DNA from: Circinella minor
Taxonomy: Eukaryota; Mucoromycota; Mucoromycetes; Mucorales; Lichtheimiaceae
Reading direction: 5' to 3'
Length of the DNA stretch: 64,000 bases
NCBI GenBank assembly: GCA_016758965.1
Contig: JAEPRB010000117.1
Coordinates: 61,434 to 125,433 of the forward strand
Under the pieces are notes generated by a model. It did no database searches. It saw only the letters and a program-made list of their open reading frames with translations, and was not told where the DNA came from. Below, piece by piece: positions 38,563 to 49,727 of this stretch (its first letter is position 1; every line of letters starts with the position of its first letter). Position numbers and translations under genes: made by a program.

Positions 38563-39699
38563 TTAATAATCCTTGTTGCCATTACCACGGATTTCATGTA
38601 CTTTACGTACTAAAGGTTGCCAAATATGTTGAGGTCCATAGTGCATATAATACACTCCAAGGCCTGCACCAGCCAAATGAGCATAATGATCAAACCTTCG
38701 CCAACCCAGCAAAATACCAGCTAAATCAAATCCCATCATGGCAGGCAAAGCATATCCCATCTTGATAGGTATAAATGGTAAGAAGATCAATGAAACACTT
38801 GAGTTGGGGTATAAATATGCTGTTCCAGCCAATAATCCATAAATAGCACCACTTGCACCCAAACTTGGCATAATAGGACGATAACGACGTGTTGCTATAC
38901 TTAATACATGACTTGCCACATTAGCACCAATACCCATTCCCAAATAGGAAGCCAGAAATTGCTCTCTTCCCAGATGTTGATGGATCACCATCCCAAAAGA
39001 ATATAAACCCATCATATTTAACATTAAGTGGAATATTTCTTGATGTGAAAAACAACTCGTGACCAAAGTAATTGAAGAGTTTTTCGATGCTGGATTATGA
39101 GTAAACCATTTGGTCATAAAGGGTAACATCCGAGGGAATTGCCAGAATCCAAAGACTGTCAAGTTGATACCAATCAATGCCCACAATGTCCTTTCTGCAT
39201 CGGTTAAAGAAGCCAATTTATCCACGACAATAAGATAGGCTCGAACAAGATCGCGTGGTAACATGTCCAATTGTTCCAATCTTTGTCGAGCTCGTTCCAT
39301 GATTTCTTGTCGTCGCTCACGTATCCATGCCTGCTTGGCTTGTACATATTCTTTAAGTGGGAGTTCGTCCGTATTTCGTAACCATGACGATCGTTTGCGT
39401 AATCGTTGCCAAAAAGTGACTTGGTTGCGATCGTAGACAATAGCAGCCACTACAAAGGCTGTAGCAGAAGCAGTGATGCCGAAAAGAACAGGACCTGCGA
39501 TCCGAACAGGTGGACTAAAAAGACTGGCACTTCGTTTGGGAGCAACAGTGACGACAATGGGTTCAGATCGTTTTCGTGGTATGCGGAACCGAGAGTATAC
39601 GCGGTTCGATTGTTGTTGACATGACCATGGACGAACAATATAATTTCCAGTTGATCGTAATAAAGGTGTTGATCGTCGAGTTAATAATGTCGGTATCAT
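38563..39699 (-). CDS. Mitochondrial rhomboid protease (Pcp1/PARL type)
   Basis: A single-exon, 378-residue intramembrane serine protease. Pcp1/PARL-type rhomboids of the inner mitochondrial membrane cleave the dynamin Mgm1/OPA1 and other substrates, controlling mitochondrial fusion. The N-terminus (IPTLLTRRSTPLLRSTGNYI) is rich in Arg, Ser and Thr without acids, as in a mitochondrial presequence. An extra N-terminal helix precedes the rhomboid core (GPVLFGITASATAFVVAAIV). The catalytic Ser is in GASGAIYG (Ser283) and the His in HYAHLAGAGLG (His341), with HLMLNMMGLYSFG giving the conserved His/Asn of the oxyanion region. The gene is divergent from the UGO1-like gene, whose yeast relative acts in the same fusion pathway. 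Confidence 0.93.
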   Translation of the reverse strand: MIPTLLTRRSTPLLRSTGNYIVRPWSCQQQSNRVYSRFRIPRKRSEPIVVTVAPKRSASLFSPPVRIAGPVLFGITASATAFVVAAIVYDRNQVTFWQRLRKRSSWLRNTDELPLKEYVQAKQAWIRERRQEIMERARQRLEQLDMLPRDLVRAYLIVVDKLASLTDAERTLWALIGINLTVFGFWQFPRMLPFMTKWFTHNPASKNSSITLVTSCFSHQEIFHLMLNMMGLYSFGMVIHQHLGREQFLASYLGMGIGANVASHVLSIATRRYRPIMPSLGASGAIYGLLAGTAYLYPNSSVSLIFLPFIPIKMGYALPAMMGFDLAGILLGWRRFDHYAHLAGAGLGVYYMHYGPQHIWQPLVRKVHEIRGNGNKDY

Positions 39700-39712
39700 A
39701 TATGTGAATAAT

Positions 39713-39743
<31 letters not shown>

Positions 39744-39937
39744 GAACTTGGGTAGAAATGAAGGAAACAAAAAATAAATAAATAAATAAAACACTTGCGG
39801 GTTATTAAATTTGACAATGTGGTAAAAAAAAAAAAAGATTGTTCTCTCACTTTTATACCTATTTTATTTTCCAAAAATCACGTTCCATATTGCCACTCGA
39901 CGCCTTTCCCCCCCCCTCTTATTACTTCTAATGCAAC
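39700..39937. promoter_or_regulatory. Divergent promoter region between rhomboid and UGO1-like genes
   Basis: 238 bp separate two divergent start codons, so the two promoters must share this space. It contains a (TA)n tract at about 39716-39736, an AAAT repeat, an A run and a C run. No specific factor site is clear. Co-regulation is plausible because both products are mitochondrial. Confidence 0.5.
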
Positions 39938-41509
39938 ATGACATTGACAGCATATTTGAGTTTATTATCTCTTGGAAGCAGTATTCAATTACGATCAAGT
40001 AGTGATAGCTTTGAACGCGAAGAACAAGTATATCGATTACAGCGTATGGATTCAGCATTATCGAATGCTCAAGTTGAAGTTATTAATGCTGTTAGTCAAC
40101 ATAGTGCTCCTGCAGAAGAAAAAGGTTTGTTTATTTTACACACTTGAAAAAAATAAAATAAAGCTTTATTACTACTGAAAGAATGAAAAATTTATGAGTA
40201 TATAATATGAACATATAGAGGCACGAGAAAGTGCAGTAGCTGTAAGTTTAACTATGGGTACTATGGTTGCAAATTATATCTTTTGTTTTCCGATCGTCGT
40301 GGCACGACATCGACTTCAAGCTTTTCCTATACCAGGACGTAATGACACCCCATTAGCTTTTATTTGTTCGTTTCGCCAAATGTATCAAAGACAAGGAATT
40401 TCATCAATGTATTCGGGTATTGGCCTAGGTTTACTTAGTCAAGCAGTGACCGGAGCTTATGATTCATATTATGGTCGATCTCGAGGGAAAGGAATTTTTC
40501 GATATTTGACAAAAGCATGGTATGATAAAATTAAAAGTAAAAAAAGGTTAAAGAAGAGAAGATTAGGAGATCTAATCCACAAGTATTTTATTTTTTTAGT
40601 TTAGGAACAGGGTTATTTGTCCTTTTATATCCATTTTATAAAAGTGCATTAATTATTCGAGTTCAGTCAGCTGGAACATTCAAGTTAATACAAAGCGTCA
40701 AGGACTTTCTTTTTTCCTATACACATATTTTTACACGATTCTTTTCCCTACAACGAATTTTTGATCCACAGCCGCCTCTTCTTTCTGTATTCATACCATC
40801 TTGTATCACTCAAATATTAACTGAAAAACTTTTACTTTTCTTATACCAACGAATTTACCCTATTGTTTCTTTTCGAAAACCAAACCTATGGTCATCTTCA
40901 TCCACTTTCACAAACTCTTCTTCGACACGGAGATCAAGATTACAACAACAACATCGTAGAGCAAGACGGCATGCAGTAGAAGATTCACGGATTGCTTTGG
41001 AATCAGCACTATTAGCAGATCTTGATTCAACGGCATTAGGTGCTATCAATAATAATGGTGGCCTACCAATCAATAACAACAATCCAAGCAGTAGTAGTAG
41101 CCGAAGACGAGATGATGTAAAGTTATTACGTACATTCTACCCAGAAATGGTGTCTGGTATTGCGAGTAGTATTATTACTCGAGCCATTAGTTTCCCCGTT
41201 GATACGATCATATTCAAATTAATGCTTCAAGATACCGGTATACAACCCTATCCTACACATTATACTGGATTTTTTGACTGCATTAAACAAACGTGGTTAT
41301 TGGAAGGTGGATGGAAAGCTTTTTTTCCCGGATGGGGTGGATTGGTTGTAGAGATTGTTGTTAGTTATTTAGTGCTGGAAGGATCGTGGATGGTGTATCG
41401 ATTAGCTGATTGGAAATTAAGTACTTTTCCGAGTCAGGAACCACGAAGTGTTCGAAAAGCTCGCCATCTTCGCGAAAGAATGAATAATAATAATAATAAT
41501 ACTTCTTAA
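39938..41509 (+). CDS. UGO1/SLC25A46-like mitochondrial carrier-fold protein
   Basis: A divergent member of the mitochondrial carrier family, closest in pattern to the outer-membrane fusion proteins Ugo1 (fungi) and SLC25A46 (animals). Exons 39938-40124, 40219-40546, 40600-41509 give 474 residues. Carrier-like segments are ICSFRQMYQRQGISSMYSGI, and near the C-terminus FYPEMVSGIASSIITRAISF with PVDTIIFKLMLQ (a variant of the carrier PxD signature) followed by YTGFFDCIKQTWLLEGGW and KAFFPGWGGLVVE. The middle holds an Arg/Gln-rich loop and an Asn/Ser-rich insertion. Another ATG lies 7 bases upstream (39931) and opens a 23-codon frame that overlaps the start. Alternatives within the carrier family are possible; the PVDT motif and length favour Ugo1-like. 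Confidence 0.78.
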
Positions 41510-41780
41510 TAACTCAATTACTATCCCCATGCCGTTTTTTTTTCTGTTTATATATTTTATTATATTTATTTATATATTTATATATTCTTGTTGAAAATAT
41601 GTGCGTGTGTACGAGTGAGAAAGAGATCAAGGCGAGTTTTGCTTGGAAGCGAGAATGAAATAATAGTCTTTTGTGCGGGTAAAAAAAAAAAAGAAGAAAA
41701 CAAGCGAGGAAGCGAAGTAGATAGGTAAGGAAGGTATGAGAGAATTTAATAATGATGAATGAATAACTGGACGTATTTTT

Positions 41781-43560
<1,780 letters not shown>

Positions 43561-44268
43561 TGTGGGTGAATCGTTTGCAATAGAAGTGAGCTCAGGTAAG
43601 AAAAGGAGAAGAGAGCTATGTATGTGAGCGTAAGTTCAAATAAAAAAGTAATACGCGTCCTGCCTTTTTCCTCAGAAAATCCAACCGGCAAACGTCATCT
43701 ATAAGGCTGTTGATCTAGAAAGAACTCCGCCCTCTTTACATGTATAGAAACTTTCTTTTTAAATAAATTATTTGATGCTACTATATAAGTCCTTTATTGT
43801 AATCTAAAGATACTAGCATAAAAGACAGTGGTATTGACGATTAAATAACGATTTACTATTAGACATATTATTAAAATGGCAACGTTGCCGTGGTGCATCT
43901 ATGTTACCATAACGACCACAAATCATTATGGAAGTGGATATCTTGGTATTTGGAAATTTTATTTATTTTTTCACTAAAATTTAGTTTTTATATAAGTGTA
44001 TGTGCGAGTATTTGAAAAGGGTTTTTTTTGTGTGTTGTGTATAGATATAGATAATTATATATACGTAAAAGCAAATGAATCGACTGTTTTGCATTTTGAG
44101 TTTTTTGTTTGTGATTGTTGAATTAATGAGTTATACGTCGAGGAAGCAAAAAAAAAAAAAAAAAAAAAAGGAGGGACATGAAAAAAAGAAGGGCGTATAC
44201 AAAGAAAACATTATATACATGATAACATGTAAATCACTACTACTAACTAATAGTAATTCATTTTACTT
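43561..44268. other. 0.7-kb intergenic stretch upstream of RPT4
   Basis: Promoter side of RPT4 and 3' flank of the TFIIA gene. It includes a perfect 12-bp palindrome at 43878-43889 and a long A run near 44150. No gene is supported. Confidence 0.55.
43878..43889. promoter_or_regulatory. Perfect palindrome GGCAACGTTGCC upstream of RPT4
   Basis: A 12-bp perfect palindrome about 320 bp upstream of the RPT4 start. It consists of two GTTGCC half-sites of the RFX X-box type, in everted order. A further half-site-like GTTACCATAAC follows about 20 bp away. Regulatory meaning is inferred only. Confidence 0.28.
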
Positions 44269-45766
44269 TTACCATTCGAAATCACCACTAGCTCGATGGA
44301 AAAGATAATCTCTTCCATTTACAAGCATGATTCCATCCTTTAAAACACACTTCCACTTGTTCTTTGTGCGAGTGACCTAAATATAAAATCTTTTAGTTTT
44401 GATCGAAATCTTATACATACAGTTACAATATATAAGTTATCGTATTTTTTTTTTAGTTTTACCTTATCATACAAACACAAAATAATATGTTCAATTTCTT
44501 CTCCACCATCAGCATCGTCATCAGCATCATCTGAATCATCAAGATCAGAGTTAATATCATCATCGCCACCAGTATCACCTTCACCATCTAATTGTGGGAT
44601 TCGAGTGTTCGAACGAATGGCACCAGCTTTTATAGCACGATCTCTTGCGTCACGCATAAGTACTTTAATGTCATCCGGTAAATTGCTATACGGTATGGAT
44701 TCCCCTGATGATGAAGTGGTAGTAAAAGCTAAATCGGAAGGACCAGCAGCATTGTTACAAATTTCAGCAATATGTGAATCAATTTGCTATATATAAATTA
44801 TATCCAAATCCTGTCAGTATATACACACACATACACACACACATGTATATATATATACCCCATTTTAGTGTCCAAAATCAATAAAATATATTGTTACCTC
44901 AGTAGTCATTTCTGAATCAGCTGAACCATCGGTTTGAGGAATATTGGGTTGAGGGTTATTATTATTGTTGCTACTCTCACCACTAGGCAATTGAAGTTCC
45001 TGTGTAGGAGCAGGTTTTGCTGGCTGTTGTGGTTGAGATGTATTAGGAGTCATCAATGGATATTGTTGACCATTGGGTGGCTGCTGTTGCTGTTGAGGTG
45101 TTTGTTGCTGTTGTTGTTGACCGACAGGAAGAGGAGGCCGAATACTACTGGTGGCTAATGCGGGCAAACTTGCTGTAGCTCCTTGTGCATAAGGCTATAG
45201 AACATTAAAAATAAATTAGGAATGTCATATATTTTATAATAAAAAAAAATTGGGATAGTAAATGACAATTACGGTTGGATATTGAAGTTGTTGTTGTTGT
45301 GATCCTTCAGCACCTTGTTGACCAGTTTGTGGTTGCTGACCTTGTTGTGGTTGTTCCTCTCCATCTTCATCATAATATGCTTCATCACTAAATCCAAAGT
45401 TTGCTACGCGTGATCTTGCAACTTTTGCCTCCCACGACTATAAAAAATTTGGGAATTGTCAGTTTACCTTTTTTTTTCTCCTTTCTCTTCTCTCTCTTTT
45501 TATCTCATTTTTTTTTTTTTGCTTTAAATACAGCTGAGTATATTATATTACCCGTTGTAATTCTTGTAAAACAGCCTCATCAATACCCATATCTTCAAAT
45601 TCACCTCGTACTTGACTTATCACTTCGTCAATAACGTAACGATATACATTCGACTTTATATATAAAACAACGCACCGATTTTAGCAAACTAAAACTTTAT
45701 GTATGAACCATAGCAAACAATAATACTATTAATAAAAAGAACACTCACCACAATAGCATTAGACAT
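44269..45766 (-). CDS. Transcription factor TFIIA large subunit (TOA1)
   Basis: TFIIA stabilises TBP on the TATA box in RNA polymerase II initiation. Exons (minus) 45749-45766, 45552-45653, 45273-45437, 44898-45194, 44463-44786, 44269-44376 give 337 residues. The first exon codes for only six residues (MSNAIV), which match the family's N-terminus when joined to SNVYRYVIDEVISQVRGEF. This forms the four-helix bundle half contributed by TOA1. A long Gln/Pro/Asn-rich, poorly conserved middle follows, including GQQQQQQTPQQQQQP. An acidic segment (DDINSDLDDSDDADDDADGG) precedes the C-terminal beta-barrel block LYDKVTRTKNKWKCVLKDG, with IMLVNGRDYLFHRASGDFEW at the very end, all hallmark TFIIA residues. 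Confidence 0.95.
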
Positions 45767-46664
45767 GATCGCTCTTGTTGATTAATAGGATTGAAATATA
45801 AGAGGACAATAGAGAGAGAAAATAAGAAATATATGTTTGAAAGTAGTATGCGTTTATTGACTAAATGATGCATAATCGTTTTTGTGTTTCCAAAAAATAA
45901 TAGTAGATAAAAAAAAGAGATGTTTTGATTAATAATCCAACACACATTCAAATAGTAATCCCAAATAGGAATAAAAAAAAGAAAAAATATTTTATAGGGA
46001 TTCAAAAAAAAATATAAGTTGTAGTTATGTCATATGGAAATCATTATTAGATCAAGTTTTTTTTAAATAAAAAAGGAAAACAACGGGTATATGAAATAGG
46101 TATGTGTTCTTTTTTTCTATTTGTTATAACTAGTAGGACATGCGAAAAAAAAAGATAGTGTAGAATTGCAATGTGTTTAAAAGAGTTTCAGAAAGTTTAA
46201 GAAAAAATTATCCCTTCTTACTAAAAGCTCACCTTTGGAAAAAACGAATAGCGGAAAGAGAGGCCCTTTTTATACTGAGGGTTTTATCCAAACCTTGCTA
46301 TTTATACCAAAGTGACTGTCGATCTCAGCCAATTACATTAAAGAATGCCGATTTTTTCTATGCTAATGACGACACCAAATCGGGACTGCTCTCCAAAATG
46401 CAAATGGGTCATGCAAATGGGGGAAGCAGGAATTCAAAATTGAAGTTATAGAAAAAAAAAAACTAAGTCCTTATTATTTAGTTTGACTTAGACAAAAAAA
46501 TCATGTAAAACTTTCTTATTTAAAGCTCTCGAATTATCACAAAAAATTTTAATAGAGTGATTTAATGTATATCATCCAGAAAAGTATAAGTGGGTTCTTT
46601 ATTTTTATTGTATTTATATATTAAAAGTGGAGTGATTAAATGGTCTTTAATTATATATTATTAT
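45767..46664. other. 0.9-kb intergenic stretch upstream of TOA1
   Basis: Promoter side of the TFIIA gene. It includes a CCAAT box (AGCCAATTAC near 46328) and two direct copies of ATGCAAATGGG with 13-base spacing. A 92-codon plus-strand frame (46173-46451) covers this same segment and is not recognisable as a protein. No gene is supported. Confidence 0.5.
46398..46421. repeat. Two direct copies of ATGCAAATGGG
   Basis: Copies at 46398-46408 and 46411-46421, separated by two bases. The 13-base spacing places them on roughly similar faces of the helix, as in paired factor sites. It lies about 640 bp upstream of TOA1 and just downstream of the transposase remnant on the other side, so either association is possible. 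Confidence 0.6.
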
Positions 46665-47536
46665 TTATTTTTGTTTTCTAACTGCATTTCTTGGATCTAT
46701 CACATTTTGTAACATATTATTCAAATTTTGCGTTACTTGATTACATTCTTCTAATTGATCAGGTGTCATATTCAATAAAGTACGGTTTAACATGTCTACT
46801 GATGACGTTATTTTCGATATAATACTTTTTCTGAGCCTTGTGAACGAATTTCTTCAATTTCTTCAATTTTATCATTATCAGCTTCATTAACAGGTCTAAC
46901 AGGTTGTATTGAACGAGAGATACTAACACGATGAAGAGGAATATCACGGACGCGATTACAAAGGAAAATATGTTTACATAATAAATATACGATTAAAATA
47001 AAAGTCAGGACAGGTACACGAATGCAAAACGCCTTCTCGAACAGCAATTTCATAATAGATATTTTCTTTTTTGAACGACTTTACACATATCTATATATAC
47101 AATAGATTACTCAATAATGAAACAGTCCTTATAACGCGTTTTTACTTACTTTTTGAGCATCTACAATTGAAATATATTCTGCAGCAGTATCATCATCGAG
47201 TTCATACGCCGTTTGATGACGTTTTTTCTTTTCTTTCGTTAAGCTCACATCTTCAAATCCATGAAAAACTTGAAGTATAGATTGTCTATACGCGCAATCA
47301 ACAACTTGAGTAAGAACCCAGACAATATAATCAATTCTATGCTTCCTTGTTCTTTTGAGATGATGAGTTTTTAACTGATTATGCGGAGATTCAATAAGAT
47401 TATTTGTATGGAAATGAACACCCTATTATGAATAAAAGATTAGAAAAAAAAACTTATAATTATAGTTTGTTTTAATAATATTGCATACCTCTCGCCACAC
47501 GTTACTCCACTTTTCTCTTATTATATGTGCTCGATA
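46665..47536 (-). pseudogene. C-terminal part of a MULE-type transposase with SWIM finger, frameshifted
   Basis: The minus strand reads RAHIIREKWSNVWRE, then across a clean GTATGC...TAG intron (about 47424-47487) GVHFHTNNLIESPHNQLKTH, with Lys/Arg-rich HLKRTRKHRIDYIVWVLTQV. A second intron (GTAAGT to TATAG, about 47090-47150) leads to REGVLHSCTCPDFYFNRIF and then CKHIFLCNRVRDIPLHR. TNNLIES-x2-NQLK is typical of the end of Mutator-like transposases, and CTCP...CKH is the CxC-xn-CxH SWIM zinc finger. A one-base shift separates the CTCP and CKH parts, and a second shift follows EEIEEIRSQ, after which SSVDMLNRTLLNMTPDQLEE runs to a stop at 46665. Upstream transposase sequence is not visible, so this is a truncated relic, possibly derived from a domesticated gene. 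Confidence 0.65.
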
Positions 47537-49727
47537 TTATTTTTTATCATTTCTGTTATTAAAAATGGGCCACAGAAGAACAATCAATTGCGGATACAAC
47601 ATGTACGTAAGTGATGACAACTCATTCGATTCATCTTCATAGAAAGAATTTTTTATTTTACGTACGTACCGTGTTCTATGGTAATATCCACTCATAACAG
47701 TGAAATTCATAATTTTGATATGAAAAAAAAAATATGCTTACTATTATTCATTTAATATTACTCATATTGAGTACTATACCCAATACTTTCATTCCAAAAA
47801 CAGGGATGATAGTGATGTTGATTCTTCTCAATATACATAACAAGTAAGCAAGTTATTTCTCTCCTAGATAGAAGTGTTTACCCTCAACCCTCCAGATTTG
47901 CAACCTTGAGATTTCCAGATTTTTTGCTGCAGAGCCGAAGATTCGCAACAAGCGAAAATCAATATAAATATGTAACTTTCATTAATTATGCTTTTTACTG
48001 ACAATTTGATATTTTCCTATTTGGATAATGACTTATTCGTAAGATTACTACGTATACACAATTATTGAATTATAGTGTAGTTTACTCCCGATATAGAAGG
48101 CCCAACACCTCGAAAAGGTCGATGCAAGTTGCAAATTGCAAGTTGGGAACCCATTAAATATTTTTAACATTTTCAAAAAAAAAGGGGTGTATAACTACTG
48201 AGAGATTTGGAAAAGTGGAAGTTGCAAAAACAGGGGTCGAGTGTACTATTTTACGAATTCATATAGTATCATTTAAACATATACAATCATTTCTCCATTG
48301 ATAATTACTTTCAAGGAAGTAGTTGCACTGCACGTCAATCCGTTAGTACGTTGACATCTTCCGACTAGTTACATTGCAATTATCGTCGCAATCATATCCA
48401 AACATTAACCTTATATTGTTGACAGCGTAATTGATTAAAATCCAAGTTGATAATTTTCACCATTTAAACGATTTGAGATTAAAATATTAGCAGTATAGTA
48501 CCGTATGGCTCGAATTAGATTTATACGTAAGTTTCTTAAAAGCGATGGAAGTTAAAATATGATGTTGATAGATAATGTTTTCTTGGGGTAACAACAAGAA
48601 TAAAAGCAACAGAAAAAAATGACAGCGTGGTTTTCTTTACATCGCAAAAATCCAAGTTAGCTTGTACGTAGAGGAGATGCTACGTAATCAGAAAATATAG
48701 TGCTCATAAAAGCAGTACATATATCTAATCATACATAGTATTGAAGCACCTTATGATTCCAAAATACATTTTATACGTACTACTAGCTATAATTCATCTA
48801 TATCACTCATCAGTTCTCAGTACCTCTTACGATATTTTAGTAAGAATAACAGCATTGCTACGTACAACCAGATTGTTGTTTAATAAGATATATTAACACT
48901 ATGGTTATCAATAAGTTTTAGATGAAAAACCGATAACACCATTCACCATGCAATGTCATTTATGAACGAATGTTTTATCTAACTAATACTGCTTTTGATT
49001 TACTGAACAATGAAGTGATATAGATAATTGCTCGTAAAATAGCTGTTACGATATAAAATCAATGATTGCTTGGTAGCAATTACTGACAGTGGATTACTCC
49101 TCGAAATATAATCAATATAAAATTCCCCATAATTTTTATTTTCCTTACACATCTTCATAATTATCGTTCTATAAAATGAATAAAATAGAATAAACAGTAA
49201 AAAATAACAGCATGATCGGTTAACTAAACTTATACACAAGTGATGGCGATAGAATGCTACTATGTTATAAATCCGATGAACTTTATAAATATACTGATGT
49301 TGTCATTTTTGCAAATAACAAGAAACAAAAGCATATTTTGATGTTGTACAAATCTGCGCAACAATAAAGAACAATAAAGAGACACAAAGTTCATGCTCTG
49401 GACCGTGCACGAAAATCAATAATTTACAGAGAGTTATTTACAGACAGTTACTTTTATGTAATAGATGAAAGAAGAGTCAAAATGAAAGTAAACTTTGAAA
49501 AAAAAAGACAGGAGACTTAATGTTTCAAATTATTTAGCCTGTATCTTAAAACCATTAACTCTTTGAAAAAAAAAACGTGGAGGATGTACTTGTTCCATTT
49601 TCGGAAACTGAACATGTTATATAATTCATTCTACCTATTAATTATAATTATAGGCGTTTTCTTCTTTTGAAACTACCTTTTTCATTCCTTCACTCTTTTT
49701 TTTTCCTTGTCGAAAAAGAATATTATC
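47537..49727. other. 2.2-kb interval with a TA-flanked element, no gene seen
   Basis: Contains a candidate MITE (47881-48243). The rest is AT-rich with no recognisable coding sequence on either strand. The 79-codon minus frame at 49000-49239 shows no motif. The stretch before 49728 is pyrimidine-rich, as expected for the promoter of the PAN1-like gene. Confidence 0.5.
47881..48243. mobile_element. TA-flanked MITE with degenerate CACTCGACCC-type termini
   Basis: The left end reads CCCTCAACCCTCCAGATTTG followed by CAACCTTGAGATTTCCAGAT. The right end, reverse complemented, reads CACTCGACCCCTGTTTTTGC then AACTTCCACTTTTCCAAAT. The two align over about 40 bases with one gap and several substitutions, and both are bordered by TA (47879-47880 and 48244-48245). 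The 363-bp body has no coding sequence, but TTTGCAACTT-like motifs recur inside it in both orientations (for example near 47915, 48125-48145 and 48220). Confidence 0.5.

Noticed and set aside
43683..43692. ACCGGCAAAC as a possible proteasome control element (PACE, GGTGGCAAA) upstream of RPT4
   Set aside because: Only the GGCAAA core matches. Three of the nine positions differ, which is too weak in a single promoter.
46398..46421. ATGCAAAT as an octamer (POU factor) site
   Set aside because: POU-domain factors are an animal family, so the resemblance has no expected reader in a fungus. Kept only as an unexplained direct repeat.
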